12,105 bases of DNA from an uncultured Collinsella sp. (GCA_902467875.1 CABQWP010000061.1:1-12105); one strand, 5' to 3'. Positions 1 to 7,844 are shown, counted from the first letter of the stretch. Numbers and translations: made by a program. Notes: a model not told the origin generated them from the sequence alone.

Positions 1-2722
1 GGATAAGGCGGCCGGCCGCCTGCTTGACCTCGAGCACCGCCTCGGGCAGCGAATAGCGCGCCCAAGCGCGGTCTTCGCGCAGGTTGCGCTCGCACGAGAG
101 CGGGTCCGTGGGACTCGAGAACGGCAGCTTGGGAATGATGACGCAGCGCAGCGTCTCGCCGCTGGCGTCGAATCCCTCCCAGAAGGCCTTAAGGGCAAAA
201 AGCGACGAGGTCGGCTCGTTGATAAACCGGTCGCGCAGGCGACGAGGAGATGAGTTGCGCTGCTGGCAGTTGAGCTCCAGACCCGCACGGGCCATCTTAG
301 GCTCAACGCGGGCGTACAGGTCTTCCATGTCGCGCCGATTGGTGAACAGTGTGAGCACCGATCCGCCCATGGCAAGATGGGCGTCGACCAGCACGCGCTC
401 GAGCGCTGTAAGATAGCTCTCACGATCGCGCGGATCGGGGATATCGCCCGCAACGACTACAGCCATGTTCGAATCGAAGTCGTAGCTCGAGTCCAAGTGC
501 AGCGACGAGGATGTTGAAGCACCGATGCGATCGAGACCGACCGCGTGGTTAAAGTGTTCAAAGCTTTTGGACACCGTCATGGTCGCCGAGGCAAAGATAG
601 CCGTGTGAACCTCGGGCAGCCACTCGGTTGCCAAGGCCTCGCCAATGTCGATGCGCTCTGCGGTCATTGACTCTCCGCCGGCGCGCAACCTGCGATTGAC
701 CTGCAGCGAATACACGTAGTGTTCATCGGTGCCGTCAATGATGAGTTTGAGGTTCTCGGCCAGCTCGTGCAGGCGGCGCGAAATATCACCCAGGTCGACA
801 ACAACCTCGGGCTTGTCGGCGGCGACGGCTTGCACCAGCGCGTCGACGCTCTTGTCAGCTTGTTCCAATGCGTCGATGGCAGTGTAGGCCGACGGTAAGA
901 AATCATGCCAGTCGTCAGATTCGCGCAGCTCGGGGCCAATCCATAGGTTGGCATTGTCATAACCCCCACGGGCACGGCGGCCGAGCTCGCGAACGCCATC
1001 GAACACGTCGGCGATTGCCATGCTCGCGCGCGCAACCGTCGACGTCGCCTTGGCAGTAAGGCCCAAATAGAGCGTAGAGCCCTCGGAGGTTGCCAAATCA
1101 CGGGAGACCTGGCTTAGCGCACCGGTGCTCGAGCCACCCAGGCGCTCAAACAGAACGCGTGATTCGTCCGCCGACACCACGCGCGCCCACTGACGGCGCG
1201 CCTCGCGCTCGATAGAATGAGCCTCGTCGATTACCCAATGACGAATCGGAGGCAAAATCCTGCCCTCGGCCGCAACATTGCGGAACAGCAGGGAATGGTT
1301 GGTGACCACCACATCGGCATGCGCCGCACGACGGCGAGCGCCGTGGACCAAACATTTATCAGGGAAAAACGGGCAGAGGCGGCGAGCACACTCGCGCGAG
1401 GCCGTCGTAAAGTCGGGGCGGTTGACGCTGCGCCACCGAATGCCAAGCGAGTCGAGGTCGCCATCGGCTGATTGGCAGACGTACGCCATAATGACCGCGA
1501 CCGCCGTGAGCGTGTCCGCCGGATCGCGCTTGGTGGTAATCTCGACCTGGCCTCGGCTCATGCGCTCAAGCTTGCGCAGGCACGGATAGTGGTCATAGCC
1601 CTTGAGAGCGCAAAATGACAGACCACCGTCCAGTTGCTCGGCAAGTTTTGGCAGCTCATGGTACATGAGCTGGTCTGCAAGATTGTTCGATTTGGTCGCA
1701 ATACCAACCGTGATGTTGTTACGGCGTGCTGCCTCGGCAAAAGGCACCAGATAGGCCATCGATTTGCCGACGCCTGTGCCCGCCTCAATTACACGATGAG
1801 TGCCCGTGACCAGCGCATCGCGGACCTCGAGCGCCATCGCGATCTGCTCATCACGCGGCTCGTAAGTGGGATACATGCGATTGACCAGGCCACCTGGCGC
1901 ATAGTCTGCCTCAATCTCCTCACGACTCGGCATCTTGAGGACCGGCAGTTCGTCGGCGTCCACCCGATCGTCGGCGCGATCGGCCTTGAGAACGTCAGTA
2001 CGAGCGGCGCTGAGAGAGAAGATAGAACCAGGGTTCTGCCCCGCCAAGAATGAGAAGATAGGACGATAGGACCAAGGCACATCCGGATGCATGTCGGCTA
2101 GGCGCGCCATGAGGCCCTGGGGCAAGTCGGTGAGCGCCACGAGCAACACGCGCCATACGCCACACAGGGCGTCGACGTCGGCATTGGCACGGTGTGATAC
2201 CGAGTCACAGCCAAACAGATCGGCCATAAAAGACAGCTTGTGCGAGGCCAGGCGCGGAAGCGCGATGCGCGACAGCGCCAGCGAATCGATCCAAATATCG
2301 CTCACGTTGACGCCGCCTTTGACCGACTCGATAAACGAGCGGTCGAACGTGGCGTTATGTGCGATCACCGGGCAACCACCGACAAAATCGGCGAGAGCGG
2401 CGACAGCCTCAACGGCCGACGGGGCATCTGCCACGTCGGCATTTGTAATGCTCGTGAGCTCGGTAATCTCGGCGGGAATCAGCTGCTTGGGATGCACGAA
2501 GGTATCGAAACGGTCGACGATCTCGCGGCCCGAAAGACGGGCCGCCGAGATCTCGATCAGCTCGTTGTCCTGCACCGAGAGACCTGTGGTCTCGGTATCG
2601 AGGACAATTACATCTTCCTCGATGAGGCCGAAGGACTGCGTTTTGGCGCGTTCGGCAAGCGTGGCATAGGAGTCGATGACAAACTGCGGCGTTCCTGACG
2701 AAACCGCGTCCTCGATTAGCAT
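1..2722 (-). CDS. dinG: DnaQ-type exonuclease / DinG-family helicase fusion (3' end beyond the left edge)
   Basis: This is a partial gene of 907 complete codons running off the left edge; I followed the frame to position 1 and found no in-frame stop. Residues about 38-190 form a DEDDh exonuclease: DTETTG (D42, E44), AHNATFD (D127) and HRANAD (H177, D182), so the catalytic set is complete. The helicase part is an XPD/DinG-type SF2 enzyme: Walker A AGTGVGKS (K320), DEAH at 499-502, and QAAGRLI (motif VI, about 901-907) at the edge. C381, C445, C450 and C457 lie between Walker A and DEAH, where XPD and E. coli DinG hold a 4Fe-4S cluster. The family acts 5'-3' on ssDNA, forks and R-loops; some Gram-positive DinG fusions are reported mainly as nucleases, so helicase activity is inferred from the motifs. 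The ATG (2720-2722) overlaps the ddl stop by 7 bp, suggesting translational coupling. Only the extreme C-terminus is missing. Confidence 0.93.
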   Translation of the reverse strand, partial: MLIEDAVSSGTPQFVIDSYATLAERAKTQSFGLIEEDVIVLDTETTGLSVQDNELIEISAARLSGREIVDRFDTFVHPKQLIPAEITELTSITNADVADAPSAVEAVAALADFVGGCPVIAHNATFDRSFIESVKGGVNVSDIWIDSLALSRIALPRLASHKLSFMADLFGCDSVSHRANADVDALCGVWRVLLVALTDLPQGLMARLADMHPDVPWSYRPIFSFLAGQNPGSIFSLSAARTDVLKADRADDRVDADELPVLKMPSREEIEADYAPGGLVNRMYPTYEPRDEQIAMALEVRDALVTGTHRVIEAGTGVGKSMAYLVPFAEAARRNNITVGIATKSNNLADQLMYHELPKLAEQLDGGLSFCALKGYDHYPCLRKLERMSRGQVEITTKRDPADTLTAVAVIMAYVCQSADGDLDSLGIRWRSVNRPDFTTASRECARRLCPFFPDKCLVHGARRRAAHADVVVTNHSLLFRNVAAEGRILPPIRHWVIDEAHSIEREARRQWARVVSADESRVLFERLGGSSTGALSQVSRDLATSEGSTLYLGLTAKATSTVARASMAIADVFDGVRELGRRARGGYDNANLWIGPELRESDDWHDFLPSAYTAIDALEQADKSVDALVQAVAADKPEVVVDLGDISRRLHELAENLKLIIDGTDEHYVYSLQVNRRLRAGGESMTAERIDIGEALATEWLPEVHTAIFASATMTVSKSFEHFNHAVGLDRIGASTSSSLHLDSSYDFDSNMAVVVAGDIPDPRDRESYLTALERVLVDAHLAMGGSVLTLFTNRRDMEDLYARVEPKMARAGLELNCQQRNSSPRRLRDRFINEPTSSLFALKAFWEGFDASGETLRCVIIPKLPFSSPTDPLSCERNLREDRAWARYSLPEAVLEVKQAAGRLI

Positions 2723-3681
2723 GCAATGCCCGCTCGACGAAGGCCCATACGGATCAGGCTGTCACAGACCTGCGGGAACGTCATGTCGTCGGTGTGGCGG
2801 ATCTCATCCGGATACAGCGACGTATCGGTCATGCCGGGAATGGTATTGGTCTCGAGGATAACGGGGCCGTCCTCGCTCACGATAAAATCGCTGCGCGAGA
2901 TACCCAGGCAACCGAGGGCCTTGTGAGCGGCGCAGGCAAGCTCCTGAGCGCGAGCATAATTCTCGGGTGAAATCTGCGCCGGAATGCGATGGATGTCCGT
3001 AGGGTCGACATACTTCACGTCCAGATCGTAGAACTCGCAGTCCTCGGGCTTACGAATCTCGACAATCGGCAGAGCGCGCACGTCATCTTCGCCGTATACA
3101 CCGACGGTGATCTCGGTACCCTCGATGCACTTCTCGACCAGCACTTTGTCGCCGTACTCAAACGCCTTGGCGATTGCCGCGGGCAGCTCGGAGGGCTCAT
3201 GGACCAGGGAAATGCCATAGCTGGAACCGTTGACGGCCGGCTTCACAAAGCAGCGCTCGCCACAAACCTCGACGATACGATCGATATCGACTTCATCGCC
3301 CATCTCGAGCGCGAGGCCGGGGGCAATGGGGATGCCCGCCTTGGCGTACAGGAGCTTAGAGACCTCCTTGTCGGCACCGCAGGCGCTAGCAAGCACGCCC
3401 GAGGCCGTGTAGGGGATACCCAGGGTCTCCATGGCGCCCTGCATGGCGCCATCCTCGCCGCCGGCACCGTGCATGGCGATAAACGCCACGTCAAAGCCGC
3501 CGGTCGCCATGGTTACCATAAAATCATCGGCAGCCGTGTCGAGCAGCTCCACCGAAGTGTAGCCGGCCTCCTTCAAGGCAACCACGACGTTCTTTCCCGA
3601 ATTGAGCGAGATCTCGCGCTCGGCGGAATGACCGCCCGCCAAGACCGCTACGTGCATGTTCTCTAGGCTTTTACCCGGCAT
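2716..3681 (-). CDS. ddl: D-alanine--D-alanine ligase
   Basis: This 321-residue cytoplasmic ATP-grasp enzyme joins two D-Ala molecules for the peptidoglycan stem peptide. Visible marks are GGHSAEREISL (16-26), the first ligase signature HGAGGEDG (71-78), the ATP-grasp segment KPAVNGSSYG (147-156), and the second signature with SRSDF (262-266) and ETNTIPG (277-283). FYDLDVKY (217-224) keeps a Tyr where D-Ala ligases have one and D-lactate ligases typically carry Phe, so a D-Ala-D-Ala, vancomycin-sensitive type product is inferred. Length is slightly short but within the family range. The first ATG is chosen because AGGAGGA (3689-3695) lies about 8 bp upstream; a second Met at codon 9 has only a weak site. 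It is the first gene of a two-gene unit with the overlapping dinG-like gene and is divergent from rlmN. Confidence 0.95.
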   Translation of the reverse strand: MPGKSLENMHVAVLAGGHSAEREISLNSGKNVVVALKEAGYTSVELLDTAADDFMVTMATGGFDVAFIAMHGAGGEDGAMQGAMETLGIPYTASGVLASACGADKEVSKLLYAKAGIPIAPGLALEMGDEVDIDRIVEVCGERCFVKPAVNGSSYGISLVHEPSELPAAIAKAFEYGDKVLVEKCIEGTEITVGVYGEDDVRALPIVEIRKPEDCEFYDLDVKYVDPTDIHRIPAQISPENYARAQELACAAHKALGCLGISRSDFIVSEDGPVILETNTIPGMTDTSLYPDEIRHTDDMTFPQVCDSLIRMGLRRAGIAC

Positions 3682-3697
3682 GGGCAGACTCCTCCTC

Positions 3698-3751
3698 TAT
3701 AATTTCTGCAGCTGGTACCATATTGTAGCGATACCCTCTACGTTTCCCCAA
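3698..3751. promoter_or_regulatory. Divergent promoter region between ddl and rlmN (candidate)
   Basis: The 85-bp gap between the two divergent starts must hold promoters for both genes. On the minus strand TACAAT (3722-3727) lies 18 bp downstream of TTGGGG (3746-3751), a fair candidate for ddl with a leader of about 33 nt. On the plus strand a perfect TATAAT (3698-3703) could serve rlmN, but I find no -35 at a proper distance. Both assignments are by eye and weak. Confidence 0.35.
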
Positions 3752-3766
3752 AATCGAAAGGCTTCC

Positions 3767-4819
3767 ATGAATCCCAGGACTAAATCTCAGGACATTCGCG
3801 ACTTGAGCCAAAACGATATTCGCGAGCTCGTGGCCGAACTTGGCCAGCCCGCCTTCCGCGCGAAGCAGCTCATCGAATGGGTCTTCGAGAAGAACGTTTG
3901 TTCGTTTGACGATATGACCAACATTCCCAAGGCTTTCCGCGAGCAGCTTAAAGAGGCTTTTGCCTTTGACACGCCCACTGAACTCACCAAGCAGGTTTCC
4001 AAAGATGGCTCGCGCAAGTATCTGCTCGAATACCACGACGGCGTTTCCGTCGAGACTGTCGGCATGCCCCGTCGTAACAAGCTTTCCGTCTGCGTTTCCA
4101 CCCAGGCAGGCTGCGGCATGGGCTGTGCCTTTTGCGCTACCGGTCTCAACGGCCTCAAGCGCTCTCTGACCGCTCAAGAGATCGTCGACCAGGTACTTCA
4201 TGTATCCAACGACTTTGGCGAGCGCGCCACGAGCGTTGTCTTCATGGGCCAGGGCGAGCCGTTTGCCAACTACGACGAGGTTCTCAAGGCGCTGCGAATC
4301 CTCAACGACCCCGATGGCATCGGTATCGGCGCTCGTCACCTCACCGTCTCTACCAGTGGCGTTATCCCCGGTATTCGCAAATTTGCCGACATCCCCGAGC
4401 AGTTCACGCTTGCTGTTTCACTGCATTCCGCCATCCAGTCGACGCGCAATAAGCTCATGCCCGGTGTTAAGAAGTACACGCTGCTTCGCCTTCACGAAGC
4501 GCTTCAGCTCTACACCGAGAAGACCGGCCGCCGCCCAACCTATGAGTATGCCATGATCGAAGGCGTCAACGATACGAATCCGGAAATGCAGGCGCTCTGC
4601 GACTTCTGCGAGGGAACGCTGTGCCACGTTAACCTCATTCAGCTTAACGACATCGAGGGTAGCCCGCTCAAGCCGTCGCCGATTCATAAGGTTGAGGATC
4701 TTCAGCGTCGCCTTGAGTCCCGTGGCATCGAGACCACGATTCGTAACTCCCGTGGTAACGATATTGACGCCGCTTGCGGACAGCTGAAGCAGCGCTTCAA
4801 AGTTCAGAAGAACGCATAG
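3767..4819 (+). CDS. rlmN: Dual-specificity 23S rRNA A2503 / tRNA A37 C2-methyltransferase RlmN
   Basis: A 350-residue radical-SAM enzyme that methylates C2 of A2503 in 23S rRNA, and of A37 in some tRNAs in the better-studied enzymes. The cluster motif CGMGCAFC supplies C116, C120 and C123. The two further conserved cysteines of the ping-pong mechanism are present: C109 (VCVSTQ) and C337 (AACGQL). SAM-binding GQGEP (161-165) and SLHSA (219-222) also match. The ATG at 3767 is chosen because the family N-terminus begins near here and AAAGG (3757-3761) precedes it; the frame stays open upstream to an ATG at 3656, but that extension would overlap ddl and has no family resemblance. It is monocistronic, bounded by the terminator at 4856-4892, and it is the only plus-strand gene left of the origin. 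Confidence 0.96.
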   Translation: MNPRTKSQDIRDLSQNDIRELVAELGQPAFRAKQLIEWVFEKNVCSFDDMTNIPKAFREQLKEAFAFDTPTELTKQVSKDGSRKYLLEYHDGVSVETVGMPRRNKLSVCVSTQAGCGMGCAFCATGLNGLKRSLTAQEIVDQVLHVSNDFGERATSVVFMGQGEPFANYDEVLKALRILNDPDGIGIGARHLTVSTSGVIPGIRKFADIPEQFTLAVSLHSAIQSTRNKLMPGVKKYTLLRLHEALQLYTEKTGRRPTYEYAMIEGVNDTNPEMQALCDFCEGTLCHVNLIQLNDIEGSPLKPSPIHKVEDLQRRLESRGIETTIRNSRGNDIDAACGQLKQRFKVQKNA

Positions 4820-4836
4820 GGGAGTCGCACCCAAAA

Positions 4837-4852
4837 CGTTTCATGTGAAACA
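4837..4852. promoter_or_regulatory. Near-consensus parS-like site
   Basis: CGTTTCATGTGAAACA differs from the three perfect parS copies in this window at 2 of 16 positions (first base and the central C to T). It sits between the rlmN stop and its terminator, about 2.15 kb from the perfect cluster. It may be a weaker ParB site or a decayed copy; binding cannot be judged from sequence. Confidence 0.45.
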
Positions 4853-4855
4853 TCG

Positions 4856-4899
4856 AACGACCCCGGTTGCAGGATATGCAACCGGGGTCGTTTCATTTA
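4856..4899 (+). terminator. Rho-independent terminator of rlmN
   Basis: A perfect 16-bp stem (AACGACCCCGGTTGCA paired with its complement at 4877-4892), a 5-nt loop, and then a T-rich TTTCATTT tail. It lies 36 bp after the rlmN stop and faces the converging terminator at 4955-4986. Confidence 0.9.
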
Positions 4900-4944
4900 T
4901 TGACCTTTATTTTGAATCAGCTGCTACTGGTCCCATTTTTACGG

Positions 4945-4986
4945 CCAAAATAAGGGGTCCTTGTCTCGTGAATCAGACAAGGACCC
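4945..4986 (-). terminator. Rho-independent terminator of the rsmG-parAB unit
   Basis: A perfect 12-bp stem, GGGTCCTTGTCT (4955-4966) with AGACAAGGACCC (4975-4986) and an 8-nt loop. Read on the minus strand it is followed by CTTATTTTGG. It lies 30 bp beyond the stop of the 84-residue ORF and closes the leftward unit. Confidence 0.8.
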
Positions 4987-5008
4987 ATCACAATATGCTA
5001 AGTAATCG

Positions 5009-5020
5009 TTAGGTACCTAA
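5009..5020. repeat. 12-bp palindrome TTAGGTACCTAA, copy 1
   Basis: A perfect 12-bp palindrome that contains the TAG stop of the 84-residue ORF. An identical copy occurs at 8513-8524 and nowhere else in the window. It could be an operator for a dimeric regulator or an RNA element; no known box is matched with confidence. Confidence 0.6.
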
Positions 5021-5271
5021 TAGCCTACATTTTCCCATTGGTTGCTGACCCAACCCTGATTAATCTTGGGATTCTTCGTTACCTGAGCAGTACGCATTGC
5101 AACATCTTCTGTCATAACATCCATTTTCTTCTTGGATGTATCGATAATATCTTGCGCACTACGAAGCAAACGACCTCGAAGTTCATCGTCTGACGCGATC
5201 TTATAGCCAGCAAAGGCACCAGCCGCGACAGTCGTCGCCAATGCAATCGCAGCTATAATCTTATTCCTCAT
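5017..5271 (-). CDS. Small N-terminally membrane-anchored protein of unknown function, after parB
   Basis: 84 residues. A short basic start (MRNK) is followed by a hydrophobic stretch at about 5-23 (Ala-rich), then a charged, probably helical region (about 27-65) and a Trp/Asn-containing tail. This fits a single N-terminal membrane anchor or an uncleaved signal with a small soluble domain, loosely like YtxH-type proteins, but I do not recognise a family. The ATG at 5271 is chosen over one six codons upstream because AGGAGG (5277-5282) lies exactly 5 bp before it. The gene overlaps the end of parB by 11 bp, so translation is probably coupled, and it is last in the rsmG-parA-parB unit. A role in origin placement at the membrane is only a guess from position. 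Confidence 0.8.
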   Translation of the reverse strand: MRNKIIAAIALATTVAAGAFAGYKIASDDELRGRLLRSAQDIIDTSKKKMDVMTEDVAMRTAQVTKNPKINQGWVSNQWENVGY

Positions 5272-6166
5272 CTTGGCCTCCTTGATCAAACTGAATCATT
5301 TCGCCAAGAATACGAGAGAGCTCTTCCTCGTCTTTAAACTCAATCTCAATCTTATTCTTTCCACGCGAGCTCTTCACACGCACGTTGGTATTAAAAACCT
5401 GACGAAGCACGCGGGCTGCCTTTTTAAAAGACTGAGGGGTTGCAGGCCTCGGCGTCTTAGGTGTCTCTCCGGCAGAAAACAACGGAGCAAGATTTTCTGT
5501 CGCTCTTACGGAAAGGCCCTCTGCAACAACCTTCTCTGCAAGTCGAATTCGAGCATCCTCATAGGGAACTGCAAGAATCGCACGTGCATGACCAGCAGTA
5601 AGTTTACCCTCAAAAATCATCTGCTGAACTACTTCGGGGAGATCGAGAAGACGCAGTGAGTTTGTAATTGCAGAGCGTGACTTGCTTACTGCCTTCGACA
5701 ATGCCTCCTGGGTCATACCGCTGGCATCGATGAGACGTCGATAGCCCTTAGCCTCTTCGACGGGATTCAGATCTGAACGTTGAAGGTTTTCGATAAGAGC
5801 AAGAGCCAGCATCTCTTCATCATTTACCACTTTAATGATGACTGGCAATTCTTCAAGGCCAGCAAGCTTTGACGCCTGGTAACGACGCTCACCAGCGATG
5901 ATCTCATAGCCGTTTCCATGCTTGCGAACCAAAAGCGGCTGCAAAACGCCATGTTCTTGGATTGACTCGCTCAACTCGCGAAGTTCAGTTTCGTTAAAGT
6001 GAATTCGCGGCTGATTAGGGTTGGGAACGATATCCTCAATAGGTAGTTTTGTTTCAGATGGAGCATTTGAAGCCGATGCAGCCGAACCGCCGGTCTCATA
6101 CTCGGCCTCTGAAACCAAAGCATTCAGTCCACGTCCCAATCCGCCACGTTTCTTTACACTAGGCAC
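5261..6166 (-). CDS. parB: Chromosome-partitioning protein ParB (CTPase, parS binding)
   Basis: 301 residues, a usual length. Domains in order: a basic N-terminal KKRGGLGRGL segment (5-14), which in ParB stimulates the ParA ATPase; an unstructured linker to about 40; the ParB/Srx CTPase fold with NPNQPR (49-54), GERRYQA (92-98) and ENLQR (126-130); a helix-turn-helix (about 151-175) and GKLTAGHAR (187-195) for parS binding; a Pro/Thr-rich linker; and an acidic C-terminal dimerisation region. ParB loads at parS, slides as a CTP clamp and builds the partition complex. Start is GTG (6164-6166) with the strong site GAGGTGAT five bases upstream, inside the end of parA; the genes overlap by 8 bp. 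The cognate parS sites lie about 0.85 kb away, upstream of parA. Confidence 0.96.
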   Translation of the reverse strand: MPSVKKRGGLGRGLNALVSEAEYETGGSAASASNAPSETKLPIEDIVPNPNQPRIHFNETELRELSESIQEHGVLQPLLVRKHGNGYEIIAGERRYQASKLAGLEELPVIIKVVNDEEMLALALIENLQRSDLNPVEEAKGYRRLIDASGMTQEALSKAVSKSRSAITNSLRLLDLPEVVQQMIFEGKLTAGHARAILAVPYEDARIRLAEKVVAEGLSVRATENLAPLFSAGETPKTPRPATPQSFKKAARVLRQVFNTNVRVKSSRGKNKIEIEFKDEEELSRILGEMIQFDQGGQDEE

Positions 6167-6959
6167 GCTTGATCACCTCTTTTGCAAGGTTCATATATGC
6201 TTTTGCACCCTTATTTTGAGGTGCATAGGTAATTACCGGTTCCCCAAAAGACGGAGCTTCGGAGATTTTAACCGTACGGGGGATTAGCGTCTTAAACGCC
6301 TTATCACCAAAGTACGATTGAACCTCCTCAACAACCTGATTCGATAGTGAAGTACGCGAGTCATACATGGTCATAAGCACACCATAGGTGTCTAAGCCCT
6401 TGTTCAGCCTTGATTTGACCATCTTCATTGACTCAAGCAGCTTCGTAACGCCCTCGAGTGCGTAATATTCGCACTGGATCGGAATCAAAACGCTGTCTGC
6501 TGCGGTCAAAGCGTTGATAGTAAGCAGGCCGAGCGAAGGAGGACAATCAATGAAAATAAAATCGAACTCGTCCTGAATCGGCTCAAGCAAATCTTTGAGG
6601 CGGGTTTCACGTGCAATTGCGCTTACGAGCTCAATTTCGGCGCCTGCAAGCTGAATTGTAGCTGGAATTACGAATACCTTTTTGCAATTTGTATCAAGAA
6701 CAAGTGATTCTGCCGGCACATCATTCAACAATGCATCATAGATGCAGTGATCAAGGTCTTCTTTTTCAATTCCGAATCCACTGGTGCTGTTTCCCTGCGG
6801 ATCAAAATCGACAATCAGTGTCTTACGACCCTGCTCACCCAGTGCTGCTGCAAGGTTTACAGCCGTCGTTGACTTACCGACGCCGCCTTTTTGATTGATG
6901 ATTGCAATGATACGCGTGTCTTTTGCGCTCTTTGAACGCTTAACGTCGCGAAATCCCAC
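6159..6959 (-). CDS. parA: Chromosome-partitioning ATPase ParA (Soj)
   Basis: 266 residues of the deviant Walker-A ParA/MinD family. KGGVGKST (24-31) carries the signature lysine, DFDPQGN (51-57) is the switch/Walker A' region, and IDCPPSLGLLTINAL (137-151) is Walker B. The C-terminal RTVKISEAPSFG (228-239) matches the conserved non-specific DNA-binding and dimer region of Soj. ATP-bound dimers coat the nucleoid and are released by ParB, which moves origins apart; in B. subtilis Soj also acts on DnaA. The GTG start (6957-6959) follows AGGAGGG four to five bases upstream. The 134-bp gap to rsmG holds three parS sites, so ParB may affect its expression. Confidence 0.97.
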   Translation of the reverse strand: MGFRDVKRSKSAKDTRIIAIINQKGGVGKSTTAVNLAAALGEQGRKTLIVDFDPQGNSTSGFGIEKEDLDHCIYDALLNDVPAESLVLDTNCKKVFVIPATIQLAGAEIELVSAIARETRLKDLLEPIQDEFDFIFIDCPPSLGLLTINALTAADSVLIPIQCEYYALEGVTKLLESMKMVKSRLNKGLDTYGVLMTMYDSRTSLSNQVVEEVQSYFGDKAFKTLIPRTVKISEAPSFGEPVITYAPQNKGAKAYMNLAKEVIKRA

Positions 6960-6998
6960 GGTCCCTCCTGGTGTGTATTAAAGCTGTCAAACGGAGGA

Positions 6999-7014
6999 TG
7001 TTTCACGTGAAACA
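6999..7014. promoter_or_regulatory. parS site 1
   Basis: Perfect 16-bp palindrome TGTTTCACGTGAAACA, identical to the widely conserved bacterial parS consensus bound by ParB. It is 39 bp upstream of the parA start and first of three. Confidence 0.95.
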
Positions 7015-7037
7015 TTCCGAATCGATATCAACCGCCA

Positions 7038-7053
7038 TGTTTCACGTGAAACA
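7038..7053. promoter_or_regulatory. parS site 2
   Basis: Second perfect TGTTTCACGTGAAACA, starting exactly 39 bp after site 1 begins. Confidence 0.95.
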
Positions 7054-7076
7054 CTGCAAGTTGTTAGTATCCATTA

Positions 7077-7092
7077 TGTTTCACGTGAAACA
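7077..7092. promoter_or_regulatory. parS site 3
   Basis: Third perfect TGTTTCACGTGAAACA, starting exactly 39 bp after site 2 begins. It ends one base before the rsmG stop codon. Confidence 0.95.
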
Positions 7093-7093
7093 T

Positions 7094-7831
7094 CTAGGCA
7101 AGCGGATTCTTCTTTGCCACGCCATTTGCACGAGGCAATGAAACGGATGCTGGATGACTCTTCTTAAGAACAATGAACTCCCTGTGACCCAAGCCTTCAG
7201 GCAAATCAATTGTGTCATTCAGAAGCAAAGTGAAGCCGCAAATCTTAGCTGCTGACATGCCGGAAGCAAGCTCCTCATCCGAAGGATTGCCCTTGGTTAT
7301 AACAAATAGCCCTCCATCCTTCAGATACGGAGCCGCATACTCAACAAGAATCGGTAGAGGGGCCAGTGCGCGGGCGGTTACAACAGAGAACTGCTTCTTA
7401 TGGCTCCGAGCATATTCTTCAAGACGATCATGAACCGCATGGGCATGTTTCAATCCAAGAGCATGGACAAAGGAATTTACCGCATCAACCTTCTTGCCAA
7501 CAGAGTCAATATAAGTAGCTTTACGATGCGTGGTTATGGTTAATGGAATACCAGGGAAGCCCGCACCTGTTCCCATATCGAGCAAAGCTCCCTCAGGAGC
7601 CTTGTTGATATAGGGGAGCAAAACAAGTGAGTCGAGGATATGAAGTACTGCAGCATCTTCTACGTTAAGAATACGGGTGAGATTGGTTGTCTTATTTGTT
7701 TCTAGAACCAAATCCAAATGCTGAATACATTTCCTCAGCTCAACATCAGTTACGCTCAAGGAATACTCTTTGCAATAGAAAGCTAGACGACTCAACATCT
7801 CGTCAGCTTGCTGATCAGTAAGTACTAACAA
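7094..7831 (-). CDS. rsmG: 16S rRNA (guanine527-N7)-methyltransferase RsmG
   Basis: 245 residues. A SAM-dependent Rossmann methyltransferase that modifies G527 of 16S rRNA. Family marks: NLT (50-52), HILDSL (64-69), the SAM loop DMGTGAGFPGIPL (85-97), VTARALAPL (151-159) and the C-terminal PRANGVAKKNPL (233-244). The start is a TTG (7829-7831) supported by AAAGGAG (7838-7844) six bases upstream and an in-frame TAG immediately before it; the next Met (codon 12) has no ribosome site. It is the first gene of the unit with parA and parB, the usual origin-proximal order. Loss of this methylation causes low-level streptomycin resistance in several species. Codon use is AT-richer than in the rpmH-jag operon. 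Confidence 0.96.
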   Translation of the reverse strand: MLVLTDQQADEMLSRLAFYCKEYSLSVTDVELRKCIQHLDLVLETNKTTNLTRILNVEDAAVLHILDSLVLLPYINKAPEGALLDMGTGAGFPGIPLTITTHRKATYIDSVGKKVDAVNSFVHALGLKHAHAVHDRLEEYARSHKKQFSVVTARALAPLPILVEYAAPYLKDGGLFVITKGNPSDEELASGMSAAKICGFTLLLNDTIDLPEGLGHREFIVLKKSHPASVSLPRANGVAKKNPLA

Positions 7832-7837
7832 CTAAAG

Positions 7838-7844
7838 CTCCTTT
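7838..7844 (-). promoter_or_regulatory. Ribosome binding site deciding the rsmG TTG start
   Basis: AAAGGAG read on the minus strand, six bases before the TTG at 7829-7831. No comparable site precedes the downstream ATG. Confidence 0.75.

Noticed and set aside
2989..3666. Plus-strand open frame of 225 codons opposite ddl
   Set aside because: A mirror of the high-GC ddl codons; no motif, and ddl is unambiguous.
3656..3766. 37-codon N-terminal extension of rlmN
   Set aside because: It would overlap ddl and its ribosome site; the RlmN family begins near the ATG at 3767, which has its own AAAGG.
3671..4339. Minus-strand open frame of 222 codons opposite rlmN
   Set aside because: A shadow of rlmN in a high-GC region, without family likeness or ribosome site.
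6975..6990. TTGACA on the minus strand upstream of parA as a promoter
   Set aside because: The -10 position at 16-18 bp falls on the ribosome binding site with no TATAAT-like hexamer.
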